The notes: a model not told the origin generated them from the sequence alone. A stretch of DNA of 64,000 bases from Ischnura elegans (GCF_921293095.1 NC_060246.1:112882941-112946940), one strand, 5' to 3'. Shown: positions 13,130 through 26,860, counted from the first letter of the stretch. Numbers and translations: made by a program.

Positions 13130-16100
13130 TAACTTTGGGTGTGAATTCGCGTTTGTATCAAGAATATTAATGTCAAAGTCAATTTTAAAATTTTTTCTTT
13201 CTGATAACAAATATCGCGTTTGCAAACGGAATATTCATATCCAAGTGATATTTTTAATTTTTTAACTTTGGGTAGTGAATTCGCGTTTGTATCAAGAATA
13301 TTAATGTCAAAGTCAATTTTAAAATTTTATCTTTCTGAGTAGAGAAATCGCGTTTGTAAACGGAATATTCATATCCAAGTGATATTTTTAATTTTTTAAC
13401 TTTGAGTAGTGAATTCGCGTTTGTATCAAGAATATTAATGTCAAAGTCAATTTTAAAATTTTTTCTTTCTTAGTACAGAAATCGCGTTTGCAAACTGAAT
13501 ATTCATATCCAAGTGATATTTTTAATTTTTTAACTTTGGGTAGTGAATTCGCGTTTGTATCAAGAATATTAATGTCAAAGTGAATTTTAAATTTTTTTCT
13601 TTCTGAGTACAGAAATCTCGTTTGCAAACGGAATATTCATATCCAAGTGATATTTTTAATTTTTTAACTTTGGGTAGTGAATTCGCGTTTGTATCAAGAA
13701 TATTAATGTCAAAGTGAATTTTAAATTTTTTTCTTTCTGAGTACAGAAATCTCGTTTGCAAACGGAATATTCATATCCAAGTGATATTTTTAATTTTTTA
13801 ACTTTGAGTAGTGAATTCGCGTTTGTATCAAGAATATTAATGTCAAAGTCAATTTTAAATTTTTTCTTTCTGAGTACAGAAATCGCGTTTGCAAACGGAA
13901 TATTCATATCCAAGTGATATTTTTAATTTTTAAACTTTGGGTAGTGAATTCGCGTTTGTATCAAGAATATTAATGTCAAAGTGAATTTTAAATTTTTTTC
14001 TTTCTGAGTACAGAAATCTCGTTTGCAAACGGAATATTCATATCCAAGTGATATTTTTAATTTTTTAACTTTGGGTAGTGAATTCGCGTTTGTATCAAGA
14101 ATATTAATGTCAAAGTGAATTTTAAATTTTTTTCTTTCTGAGTACAGAAATCTCGTTTGCAAACGGAATATTCATATCCAAGTGATATTTTTAATTTTTT
14201 AACTTTGGGTAGTGAATTTGCGTTTGTATCACGAACATTAATGTCAAAGTCAATTTTAAAATTTTTTCTTTCTGAGTACAGAAATTGCGTTTGCAAACGG
14301 AATATTCATATCCAAGTGATGTTTTAAATTTTTTAACTTTGGGTAGTGAATTCGCGTTTGTATCAAGAATATTAATGTCAAAGTCAATTTTAAAATATTT
14401 TCTTTCTGAGTACAGAAATCGCGTTTGCAAACGGAATATTTATATCCAAGTGATATTTTTAATTTTTTCACTTTGAGTAGTGAATTCGCGTTTGTATCAA
14501 AAATATTAATGTCAAAGTCAATTTAAAAATTTTTCTTTCTGAGTACAGAAATCGCGTTTGCAAACGGAATATTAATATCAAAGTGATATTTTTAATTTTT
14601 TAACTTTAGGTAGTGAATTCGCGTTTGTATCAAGAATATTAATGTCAAAGTCAATTTTAAAATATTTTCTTTCTGAGTACAGAAATCGCGTTTGCAAACG
14701 GAATATTCATATCCAAGTGATATTTTTAATTTTTTAACTTTGGGTAGTGAATTCACTTTTGTATCAAGAATATTAATGTCAAAGTCAATTTTAAATTTTT
14801 TCTTTCTGAGTACAGAAATCGCGTTTGCAAACGGAATATTAATATCCAAGTGATATTTTTAATTTTTTAACTTTGGGTAGTGAATTCGCGTTTGTATCAA
14901 GAATATTAATGTCAAAGTCAATTTTAAATTTTTTTCTTTCTGAGTACAGAAATCGCGTTTGCAAACGGAATATTCATATCCAAGTGATATTTTTAATTTT
15001 TTAACTTTGGGTAGTGAATTCGCGTTTGTATCAAGAATATTAATGTCAAAGTCAATTTTAAAATTTTTACTTTCTGAGTACAGAAATCGCGTTTGAAAAC
15101 GGAATATTCATATCCAAGTGATATTTTTAATTTTTTAACTTTGGGTAGTGAAGTCGCGTTTGTATCAAGAATATTAATGTCAAAGTCAATTTTAAAATTT
15201 TTTTTTTCTGAGTACAGAAATCGCGTTTGCAAACGGAATATCCATATCCAAGTGATACTTTTTAATTTTTTAACTTTGGGTAGTGAATTCGCGTTTGTAT
15301 CAAGAATATTAATGTCAAAGTCAATTTTAAAATTTTTTCTTTCTGAGTACAGAAATCGCGTTTGCAAACGGAATATTCATATCCAAGTGATATTTTTAAT
15401 TTCTTAATTTTGGGAAGTGAATTCACTTTTGTATCAAGAATATTAATGTCAAAGTCAATTTTAAATTTTTTCTTTCTGAGTACAGAAATCGCGTTTGCAA
15501 ACGGAATATTTATATCCAAGTGATATTTTTAATTTTTTCACTTTGGGTAGTGAATTCGCGTTTGTATCAAGAATATAAATGTCAAAGTCAATTTAAAAAT
15601 TTTTCTTTCTGAGTACAGAAATCGCGTTTGCAAACGGAATATTCATATCCAAGTGATATTTTTAATTTTTTAACTTTGGGTAGTGAATTCGCGTTTGTAT
15701 CAAGAATATTAATGTCAAAGTCAATTTTAAATTTTTTTCTTTCTGAGTACAGAAATCGCGTTTGCAAACGGAATATTCATATCCAGGTGATATTTTTAAT
15801 TTTTTAACTTTGGGTGTGAATTCGCGTTTGTATCAAGAATATTAATGTCAAAGTCAATTTTAAAATTTTTTCTTTCTGAGTACAAATATCGCGTTTGCAA
15901 ACGGAATATTCATATCCAAGTGATATTTTTAATTTTTTAACTTTGGGTAGTGAATTCGAGTTTGTATCAAGAATATTAATGTCAAAGTCAATTTTAAAAT
16001 TTTATCTTTCTGAGTAGAGAAATCGCGTTTGTAAACGGAATATTCATATCCAAGTGATATTTTTAATTTTTTAACTTTGAGTAGTGAATTCGCGTTTGTA

Positions 16101-17135
16101 TCAAGAATATTAATGTCAAAGTCAATTTTAAAATTTTTTCTTTCTTAGTACAGAAATCGCGTTTGCAAACTGAATATTCATATCCAAGTGATATTTTTAA
16201 TTTTTTAACTTTGGGTAGTGAATTCGCGTTTGTATCAAGAATATTAATGTCAAAGTGAATTTTAAATTTTTTTCTTTCTGAGTACAGAAATCTCGTTTGC
16301 AAACGGAATATTCATATCCAAGTGATATTTTTAATTTTTTAACTTTGGGTAGTGAATTCGCGTTTGTATCAAGAATATTAATGTCAAAGTGAATTTTAAA
16401 TTTTTTTCTTTCTGAGTACAGAAATCTCGTTTGCAAACGGAATATTCATATCCAAGTGATATTTTTAATTTTTTAACTTTGAGTAGTGAATTCGCGTTTG
16501 TATCAAGAATATTAATGTCAAAGTCAATTTTAAATTTTTTCTTTCTGAGTACAGAAATCGCGTTTGCAAACGGAATATTCATATCCAAGTGATATTTTTA
16601 ATTTTTAAACTTTGGGTAGTGAATTCGCGTTTGTATCAAGAATATTAATGTCAAAGTGAATTTTAAATTTTTTTCTTTCTGAGTACAGAAATCTCGTTTG
16701 CAAACGGAATATTCATATCCAAGTGATATTTTTAATTTTTTAACTTTGGGTAGTGAATTCGCGTTTGTATCAAGAATATTAATGTCAAAGTCAATTTTAA
16801 ATTTTTTTCTTTCTGAGTAAAGAAATCGAGTTTGCAAACGGAATATTCATATCCAAGTGATATTTTTAATTTTTTAACTTTGGGTAGTGAATTTGCGTTT
16901 GTATCACGAACATTAATGTCAAAGTCAATTTTAAAATTTTTTCTTTCTGAGTACAGAAATTGCGTTTGCAAACGGAATATTCATATCCAAGTGATATTTT
17001 AAATTTTTTAACTTTGGGTAGTGAATTCGCGTTTGTATCAAGAATATTAATGTCAAAGTCAATTTTAAAATATTTTCTTTCTGAGTACAGAAATCGCGTT
17101 TGCAAACGGAATATTCATATCCAAGTGATATTTTT
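13130..17135 (+). repeat. Higher-order duplication of about 2,675 bp (20 monomers) inside satellite A
   Basis: The segment near 13,130-14,460 recurs near 15,805-17,135 at a constant offset of 2,675 bp. Shared variants include GTGTGAATTCGCG (1-bp deletion), GAGTAGAGAAATCGCG, several consecutive AGAAATCTCG monomers and TATCACGAACATTAATG. The part just upstream (about 12,450-12,840 against 15,125-15,515) has the same offset, with a differing patch between. Confidence 0.8.
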
Positions 17136-20100
17136 AATTTTTTAACTTTGGGTAGTGAATTCACTTTTGTATCAAGAATATTAATGTCAAAGTCAATTTT
17201 AAATTTTTTCTTTCTGAGTACAGAAATCGCGTTTGCAAACGGAATATTTATATCCAAGTGATATTTTTAATTTTTTCACTTTGAGTAGTGAATTCGCGTT
17301 TGTATCAAGAATATTAATGTCAAAGTCAATTTAAAAATTTTTCTTTCTGAGTACAGAAATCGCGTTTGCAAACGGAATATTAATATCAAAGATATATTTT
17401 TAATTTTTTAACTTTAGGTAGTGAATTCGCGTTTGTATCAAGAATATTAATGTCAAAGTCAATTTTAAAATTTTTTCTTTCTGAGTACAGAAATCGCGTT
17501 TGCATACGGAATATTCATATCCAAGTGATATTTTTAATTTTTTAACTTTGGGTAGTGAATTCGCGTTTGTATCAAGAAAATTAATGTCAAAGTCATTTTT
17601 AAAATTTTTTCTTTCTGAGTACAGAAATCGCGTTTGCAAACGGAATATTCATATCAAAGTGATATTGTTGATTTTTTAACTTTTGGTAGTGAATTCGCGT
17701 TTGTATCAAGAATATTAATGTCAAAGTCAATTTTAAAATTTTTTCTTTCTGAGCACAGATATCGCGTTTGCAAACGGAATATTCATATCCAAGTGATATT
17801 TTTAATTTTTTAACTTTGGGTAGTGAATTCGCTTTTGTATCAAGAATATTAATGTCAAAGTCAATTTTAAAATTTTTACTTTCTGAGTACAGAAATCGCG
17901 TTTGAAAACGGAATATTCATATCCAAGTGATATTTTTAATTTTTTAACTTTGGGTAGTGAATTCGCGTTTGTATCAAGAATATTAATGTCAAAGTCAATT
18001 TAAAAATTTTTTTTTCTGAGTACAGAAATCGCGTTTGCAAACGGAATATCCATATCCAAGTGATATTTTTAATTTTTTAACTTTGGGTAGTGAATTCGCG
18101 TTTGTATCAAGAATATTAATTTCAAAATCAATTTTAAAATTATTCTTTCTGAGTACAGAAATCGCGTTTGCAAACGGAATATGCATATCCAGGTGATATT
18201 TTTTATATTTTAACTTCGGGTGGTGAATTCGCGTTCTTATCAAGAATATTAATGTCAAAGTCAATTTTAAAATTTTTTCTTTCTGAGTACAGAAATCGCG
18301 TTTGCAAACGGAATATTCATATCAAAGTGATATTGTTAATTTTTTAACTTTTGGTAGTGAATTCGCGTTTTTATCAAGAATATTAATGTCAAAGTCAATT
18401 TTAAAATATTTTCTTTCTGAGTACAGAAATCGCGTTTGCAAACGGAATATTCATATCCAAGTGATATTGTTAATTTTTTAACTTTGGGGTAGTAAATTCG
18501 CGTTTGTATCAAGAATATTAATGTCAAAGTCAATTTTAAAATTTTTTCTTTCTAAGTACAGAAATCGCGTTTGCAAACGGAATATTCATATCGAAGTTAT
18601 ATGTTTAATTTTTTAACTTTGGGTAGTGAATTCGCGTTTGTATCAAGAATATTAATGTCATAGTCAATTTTAAAATTTTTTCTTTCTGAGTACAGAAATC
18701 GCGTTTGGAAACGGAATATTCATATCCAAGTGATATTTTTAATTTTTTAACTTTGGGTAGTGAATTCGCGTTTGTATCAAGAATATTAATGTCAAAGTCA
18801 ATTTTTAAATATTTTCTTTCTGAGTACAGAAATCGCGTTTGCAAACGGAATATTCATATCCAAGTGATATTTTTAATTTTTTAACTTTGGGTAGTGAATT
18901 CACTTTTGTATCAAGAATATTAATGTCAAAGTCAATTTTAAATTTTTTCTTTCTGAGTACAGAAATCGCGTTTGCAAACGGAATATTTATATCCAAGTGA
19001 TATTTTTAATTTTTTCACTTTGAGTAGTGAATTCGCGTTTGTATCAAGAATATTAATGTCAAAGTCAATTTAAAAATTTTTCTTTCTGAGTACAGAAATC
19101 GCGTTTGCAAACGGAATATTAATATCAAAGTGATATTGTTAATTTTTTAACTTTAGGTAGTGAATTCGCGTTTGTATCAAGAATATTAATGTCAAAGTCA
19201 ATTTTAAAATTTTTTCTTTCTGAGTACAGAAATCGCGTTTGCATACGGAATATTCATATCCAAGTGATATTTTTAATTTTTTAACTTTGGGTAGTGAATT
19301 CGCGTTTGTATCAAGAAAATTAATGTCAAAGTCATTTTTAAAATTTTTTCTTTCTGAGTACAGAAATCGCGTTTGCAAACGGAATATTCATATCAAAGTG
19401 ATATTGTTGATTTTTTAACTTTGGGTAGTGAATTCGCGTTTGTATCAAGAATATTAATGTCAAAGTCAATTTTAAAATTTTTTCTTTCTGAGCACAGATA
19501 TCGCGTTTGCAAACGGAATATTCATATCCAAGTGATATTTTTAATTTTTTAACTTTGGGTAGTGAATTCGCTTTTGTATCAAGAATATTAATGTCAAAGT
19601 CAATTTTAAAATTTTTACTTTCTGAGTACAGAAATCGCGTTTGAAAACGGAATATTCATATCCAAGTGATATTTTTAATTTTTTAACTTTGGGTAGTGAA
19701 TTCGCGTTTGTATCAAGAATATTAATGTCAAAGTCAATTTAAAAATTTTTTTTTCTGAGGACAGAAATCGCGTTTGCAAACGGAATATCCATATCCAAGT
19801 GATATTTTTAATTTTTTAACTTTGGGTAGTGAATTCGCGTTTGTATCAAGAATATTAATTTCAAAATCAATTTTAAAATTATTCTTTCTGAGTACAGAAA
19901 TCGCGTTTGCAAACGGAATATGCATATCCAGGTGATATTTTTTATATTTTAACTTCGGGTGGTGAATTCGCGTTCTTATCAAGAATATTAATGTCAAAGT
20001 CAATTTTAAAATTTTTTCTTTCTGAGTACAGAAATCGCGTTTGCAAACGGAATATTCATATCAAAGTGATATTGTTAATTTTTTAACTTTTGGTAGTGAA

Positions 20101-23100
20101 TTCGCGTTTTTATCAAGAATATTAATGTCAAAGTCAATTTTAAAATTTTTTCTTTCTGAGTACAGAAATCACGTTTGCAAACGGAATATTCATATCCAAG
20201 TGATATTTTTAATTATTTAACTTTGGGTGGTGAATTCGCGTTTGTATCAAGAATATTGGTGTCAAAGTCAATTTTAAAATTTTTTCTTTCTGAGTACAGA
20301 AATCGCGTTTGCAAACGGAATATTCATATCCAGGAAATATTTTTAATTTTTTCACTTTGTGTAGTGAATTCGCGTTTGTATCAAGAATATTAATGTCATA
20401 GTCAATTTTAAAATTTTTTCTTTCTGAGTACAGAAATCGCGTTTGGAAACGGAATATTCATATCCAAGTGATATTTTTAATTTTTTAACTTTGGGTAGTG
20501 AATTCGCGTTTGTATCAAGAATATTAATGTCAAAGTGAATTTTAAATTTTTTTCTTTATGAGTACAGAAATCGCGTTTGCAAACGGAATATTCATATCCA
20601 AGTGATATTTTTAATTTTTTAACTTTGGGTAGTAAATTCGCGTTTGTATTAAGAATATTAATGTCAAAGTGTTTTAAAATTTTTTCTTTCTGAGTACAGA
20701 AATCGCGTTTGCAAACGGAATATTCATATCGAAGTGATAGTTTTAATTTTTTCACTTTGGGTAGTGAATTCGCGTTTGTATCAAGAATATTAATGTCAAA
20801 GTCAATTTTAAAATGTTTTCTTTCTGAGTACAGAAATCGCGTTTGCAAACGGAATATTCATATCCAAGTGATATTTTTAATTTTTTAACTTTAGGTAGTG
20901 AATTCGCGTTTGTATCAAGAATATTAATGTCAAAGTCAATTTTAAAATTTTTTCTTTCTGAGTACAGAAATCGCGTTTGCAAACGGAATATTCATATCCA
21001 AGTGATATTTTTAATTTGTTCACTTTCGGTAGTAAATTCGCGTTTGTATCAAGAATATTAATTTCAAAGTCAATTTTAAAATTTTTTCTTTCTGAGTACA
21101 GAAATAGCGTTTGCAAACGGAATATTCATATCCAAGTGATATTTTTAATTTTTTAACTTTGGGTAGTGAATTCGCGTTTGTATCAAGAATATTATTGTCA
21201 AAGTCAATTTAAAAATTTTTCTTTCCGAGTACAGAAATCGCGTTTGCAAACGGAATATTAATATCCAAGTGATATTTTTAATTTTGAACTTTGGGTAGTG
21301 AATTCGCGTTTGTATCAAGAATATTAATGTCAAAGTCAATTTTAAATTTTTTTCTTTCTGAGTACAGAAATCGCGTTTGCAAACGGAATATTCATATCCA
21401 AGTGATATTTTTAATTTTTTAACTTTGGGTAGTGAATTCGCGTTTGTATCAAGAATTTTAATGTCCAAGTCAATTTTAAAATTTTTTTTTTCTGAGTACA
21501 GAAATCGTTTGCAAACGGAATATCCATATCCAAGTGATATTTTAAATTTTTTAACTTTGGGTAGTGAATTCGCGTTTGTATCAAGAATATTAATGTCAAA
21601 GTCAATTTTAAATTTTTTTCTTTCTGAGTACAGAAATCGCGTTTGCAAACGGAATATTCATATCCAAGTGATATTTTTAATTTTTAAACTTTGGGTAGTG
21701 AATTCGCGTTTGTATCAAGAATATTAATGTCAAAGTGAATTTTAAATTTTTTTCTTTCTGAGTACAGAAATCTCGTTTGCAAACGGAATATTCATATCCA
21801 AGTGATATTTTTAATTTTATAATTTTGGGTAGTGAATTCGCGTTTGTATCAAGAATATTAATGTCAAAGTCAATTTTAAATTTTTTTCTTTCTGAGTAAA
21901 GAAATCGAGTTTGCAAACGGAATATTCATATCCAGGTGATATTTTTAATTTTTTAACTTTGGGTAGTGAATTTGCGTTTGTATCACGAATATTAATGTCA
22001 AAGTCAATTTTAAAATTTTTTCTTTCTGAGTACAGAAATTGCGTTTGCAAACGGAATATTCATATCCAAGTGATATTTTAAATTTTTTAACTTTGGGTAG
22101 TGAATTCGCGTTTGTATCAAGAATATTAATGTCAAAGTCAATTTTAAAATATTTTCTTTCTGAGTACTGAAATCGCGTTTGCAAACGGAATATTCATATC
22201 CAAGTGATATTTTTAATTTTTTAACTTTGGGTAGTGAATTCGCGTTTGTATCAAGAATTTTAATGTCCAAGTCAATTTTAAAATTTTTTTTTCTGAGTAC
22301 AGAAATCGTTTGCAAACGGAATATCCATATCCAAGTGATATTTTAAATTTTTTAACTTTGGGTAGTGAATTCGCGTTTGTATCAAGAATATTAATGTCAA
22401 AGTCAATTTTAAATTTTTTTCTTTCTGAGTACAGAAATCGCGTTTGCAAACGGAATATTCATATCCAAGTGATATTTTTAATTTTTAAACTTTGGGTAGT
22501 GAATTCGCGTTTGTATCAAGAATATTAATGTCAAAGTGAATTTTAAATTTTTTTCTTTCTGAGTACAGAAATCTCGTTTGCAAACGGAATATTCATATCC
22601 AAGTGATATTTTTAATTTTTTAACTTTGGGTAGTGAATTCGCGTTTGTATCAAGAATATTAATGTCAAACTCAATTTTAAATTTTTTTCTTTCTGAGTAA
22701 AGAAATCGAGTTTGCAAACGGAATATTCATATCCAGGTGATATTTTTAATTTTTTAACTTTGGGTAGTGAATTTGCGTTTGTATCACGAATATTAATGTC
22801 AAAGTCAATTTTAAAATTTTTTCTTTCTGAGTACAGAAATTGCGTTTGCAAACGGAATATTCATATCCAAGTGATATTTTAAATTTTTTAACTTTGGGTA
22901 GTGAATTCGCGTTTGTATCAAGAATATTAATGTCAAAGTCAATTTTAAAATATTTTCTTTCTGAGTACAGAAATCGCGTTTGCAAACGGAATATTCATAT
23001 CCAAGTGATATTTTTAATTTTTTAACTTTGGGTAGTGAATTCACTTTTGTATCAAGAATATTAATGTCAAAGTCAATTTTAAATTTTTTCTTTCTGAGTA

Positions 23101-24144
23101 CAGAAATCGCGTTTGCAAACGGAATATTTATATCCAAGTGATATTTTTAATTTTTTCACTTTGAGTAGTGAATTCGCGTTTGTATCAAGAATATTAATGT
23201 CAAAGTCAATTTAAAAATTTTTCTTTCTGAGTACAGAAATCGCGTTTGCAAACGGAATATTAATATCAAAGTGATATTTTTAATTTTTTAACTTTAGGTA
23301 GTGAATTCGCGTTTGTATCAAGAATATTAATGTCAAAGTCAATTTTAAAATTTTTTCTTTCTGAGTACAGAAATCGCGTTTGCATACGGAATATTCATAT
23401 CCAAGTGATATTTTTAATTTTTTAACTTTGGGTAGTGAATTCGCGTTTGTATCAAGAAAATTAATGTCAAAGTCATTTTTAAAATTTTTTCTTTCTGAGT
23501 ACAGAAATCGCGTTTGCAAACGGAATATTCATATCAAAGTGATATTGTTAATTTTTTAACTTTGGGTAGTGAATTCGCGTTTGTATCAAGAATATTAATG
23601 TCAAAGTCAATTTTAAAATTTTTTCTTTTTGAGCACAGATATCGCGTTTGCAAACGGAATATTCATATCCAAGTGATATTTTTAATTTTTTAACTTTGGG
23701 TAGTGAATTCGCTTTTGTATCAAGAATATTAATGACAAAGTCAATTTTAAAATTTTTACTTTCTGAGTACAGAAATCGCGTTTGAAAACGGAATATTCAT
23801 ATCCAAGTGATATTTTTAATTTTTTAACTTTGGGTAGTGAATTCGCGTTTGTATCAAGAATATTAATGTCAAAGTCAATTTAAAAATTTTTTTTTCTGAG
23901 TACAGAAATCGCGTTTGCAAACGGAATATCCATATCCAAGTGATATTTTTAATTTTTTAACTTTGGGTAGTGAATTCGCGTTTGTATCAAGAATATCAAT
24001 TTCAAAATCAATTTTAAAATTATTCTTTCTGAGTACAGAAATCGCGTTTGCAAACGGAATATGCATATCCAGGTGATATTTTTTATATTTTAACTTCGGG
24101 TGGTGAATTCGCGTTCTTATCAAGAATATTAATGTCAAAGTCAA
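16598..24144 (+). repeat. Dispersed higher-order copies inside satellite A (offsets 1,739 and 5,880 bp)
   Basis: A segment near 17,100-18,264 recurs near 18,840-20,003 (offset 1,739 bp, 13 monomers). A longer segment, about 16,598-18,264, recurs near 22,478-24,144 (offset 5,880 bp). Diagnostic variants are AATTATTCTTTCTGAG near 18,138, 19,877 and 24,018, and TAACTTCGGGTGGTG near 18,212, 19,951 and 24,092. A smaller 6-monomer duplication (about 801 bp) lies near 21,145-22,985. These patterns indicate repeated unequal exchange rather than one fixed higher-order period. Confidence 0.75.
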
Positions 24145-26099
24145 TTTTAAAATTTTTTCTTTCTGAGTACAGAAATCACGTTTGCAAACGGAATATTCAT
24201 ATCCAAGTGATATTTTTAATTTTTTAACTTTGGGTAGTGAATTCGCGTTTGTATCAAGAATATTAATGTCAAAGTGAATTTTAAATTTTTTTCTTTATGA
24301 GTACAGAAATCGCGTTTGCAAACGGAATATTCATATCCAAGTGATATTTTTAATTTTTTAACATTGGGTAGTAAATTCGCGTTTGTATTAAGAATATTAA
24401 TGTCAAAGTGTTTTAAAATTTTTTCTTTCTGAGTACAGAAATCGCGTTTGCAAACGGAATATTCATATCGAAGTGATAGTTTTAATTTTTTAACTTTGGG
24501 TAGTGAATTCGCGTTTGTATCAAGAATATTAATGTCAAAGTCAATTTTAAAATGTTTTCTTTCTGAGTACAGAAATCGCGTTTGCAAACGGAATATTCAT
24601 ATCCAAGTGATATTTTTAATTTTTTAACTTTGGGTAGTGAATTCGCGTTTGTATCAAGAATATTAATGTCAAAGTCAATTTTAAATTTTTTTCTTTGTGA
24701 GTACAGAAATCGCGTTTGCAAACGGAATATTCATATCCAAGTGATATTTTTAATTTTTTAACTTTGGGTAGAGAATTCGCGTTTGTATCAAGAATATTAA
24801 TGTCAAAGTCAATTTTAAATTTTTTTCTTCCTGAGTACAGAAATCGCGTTTGCAAACGGAATATTCATATCCAAGTGATATTTTTAATTTTTTAACTTTG
24901 GGTAGTGATTTCGCGTTTGTATCAAGAATATTAATGTCAAAGTCAATTTTAAAATTTTTTCTTTCTGAGTACAGAAATCGCGTTTGGAAACGGAATATTC
25001 ATATCCAAGTGATATTTTTAATTTTTTAACTTTGGGTAGTGAATTCGCGTTTGTATCAAGAATATTAATGTCAAAGTCAATTTTAAAATTTTTTCTTTCT
25101 GAGTACAGAAATCGCGTTTGCAAACGGAATATTCATATCCAAGTGATATTTTTAATTTTTTAACTTTGGGTAGTGATTTCGCGTTTGTATCAAGAATATT
25201 AATGTCAAAGTCAATTTTAAATTTTTTTCTTCCTGAGTACAGAAATCGCGTTTGCAAACGGAATATTCATATCCAAGTGATATTTTTAATTTTTTAACTT
25301 TGGGTAGTGATTTCGCGTTTGTATCAAGAATATTAATGTCAAAGTCAATTTTAAAATTTTTTCTTTCTGAGTACAGAAATCGCGTTTGGAAACGGAATAT
25401 TCATATCCAAGTGATATTTTTAATTTTTTAACTTTGGGTAGTGAATTCGCGTTTGTATCAAGAATATTAATGTCAAAGTCAATTTTAAATTTTTTTCTTT
25501 CCGAGTACAGAAATCGCGTTTGCAAACGGAATATTCATATACAAGTGATATTTTTAATTTTTAACTTTGGCTAGTGAATTCGCGTTTGTATCAAGAATAC
25601 TAATGTCAAAGTCAATTTTAAATTTTTTTCTTTCTGAGTACAGAAATCGCGTTTGCAAACGGAATATTCATATCCAAGTGATATTTTTAATTTTTTAAGT
25701 TTGGGTAGTGAATTCGCGTTTGTATCAAGAAGATTAATGTCAAAGTCAATTTTAAAATTTTTTCTTTCTGAGTACAGAAATCGCGTTTGCAAACGGAATA
25801 TTCATATCCAAGTGATATTTTTAATTTTTTAACTTTGGGTAGTGAATTCGCGTTTGTATCAAGAATATTAATGGCAAAGTCAATTTTGAAATTTTTTCTT
25901 TCTGAGTACAGAAATCGCGTTTGCAAACGGAATATTCATATCCAAGTGATATTTTTCATTTTTTAACTTTGGGTAGTGAATTCGCGTTTGTATCAAGAAT
26001 ATTAATGTCAAAGACAATTTTAAAATTTTTTCTTTCTGAGTACAGAAGTCGCGTTTGCAAACTGAATATTCATATCCAAGTGATTTTTTTAATTTTTCA

Positions 26100-26860
26100 C
26101 TTTGGGTAGTATATTTGCGTTTGTAATGTGAATATTTATATCAATGTCAATTTTTAATTTTTTTATTCCGGAGGTTTTAATTCGCTATTAAAAGAAGAAA
26201 ATTCATATCCTTATCAATTTTTTAATTTTTTCTCTTTGAGTATTGAATTTGCGTTTGTATCAAGAATATTCATATCCAAGTCACTGTTTAGTTTTTTCTT
26301 TCTGAGTACAGAAAGCGCGTTTGCAATAAGAATATTCATATCCCAATCACATTTTTTTTTCACTTGTATTAGTGATTTCGCGTTTGTATCAAGATTATTC
26401 ATATCAAAGTTTCATTTTTAAAATTTTCTTACTGAGTACAAAAATCGCGTTTGCAACAAGAATATATTCATATCATTTTGACATATTCCACTATACTCTC
26501 TCTGAGGACTGAATTCGCGTTTTCAAAAAGATTATTCACATCGCTGTCACATTTTTAATTTTTTCATTTGAGTAGTGAATTCTCGTTCGTAACAATAATA
26601 TTCATACCCATGTCAAATTTTAAATTTTTTCTTTATGAGTACAATATTCAGTATTCGGTACACGATTGCAGTGGTATCCCAGAATATTCACATCCAAGTC
26701 ACTTTTTTAATTTTTTCACTTCGGCTAGTGAATTCGCGTTTGTATCAAGAATATCCATATCCAAGTCACATTTTAAAATTTTCTTTCTGAATATTTTTCT
26801 TTCGCAATCAATCAATCGAACATATTATTCTGGTGTGAAATTTCGCGTTTTTTTTGCATC
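26100..26860 (+). repeat. Decayed edge of satellite A grading into family B
   Basis: After about 26,100 the monomers lose their regular length and accumulate substitutions, but anchors persist: ATTCATATCCAAGTCAC, GTGAATTCGCGTTTGTATCAAGAAT and TTTCTTTCTGAGTACAGAAAGCGCG. Spacing between GCGTTTG-like anchors stays near 67 bp in places. By about 26,830 the units read GCATCGCACTGAAATCGAG, which is family B. No gene is visible. Confidence 0.8.

Larger units (their letters stand above)
1..26100 (+). repeat. Satellite family A: 134-bp tandem array, about 195 monomers
   Basis: The whole stretch is a head-to-tail array with a 134-bp period and no visible interruption. A typical monomer runs from GAATATTCATATCCAAGTGA to GCAAACG and is about 28% G+C by my count on the consensus. 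Most monomers contain one GAATTC site, within AGTGAATTCGCG. Each monomer is two 67-bp halves: the first ends in TTCGCGTTTGTATCAA and the second in ATCGCGTTTGCAAACG. The halves match at 46 of 67 positions without gaps. Monomers differ by a few substitutions and 1-6-bp indels. The short open frames here recur at the repeat period in rotating frames (134 is not divisible by 3), so they are not genes. The function is unknown; size and homogeneity fit a centromeric, pericentromeric or other heterochromatic satellite. Confidence 0.97.

Noticed and set aside
1..26100. CRISPR-like or antifreeze/structural repeat gene interpretation of the regular array
   Set aside because: There are no unique spacers between repeats, the period is not a multiple of three, and the context is a eukaryotic satellite.
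1..26100. CENP-B box in the satellite
   Set aside because: I looked for the TTCG....A..CGGG pattern and did not see it; CGCGTTTG is a different motif.
292..26421. Dozens of 60-170-codon open frames on both strands with near-identical peptides (MQTRFLYSERK..., MDINIPFANAIS..., MQTEYSYPSDIF...)
   Set aside because: They recur with the 134-bp satellite period in rotating frames and on both strands. They are translations of the repeat, not a gene family.
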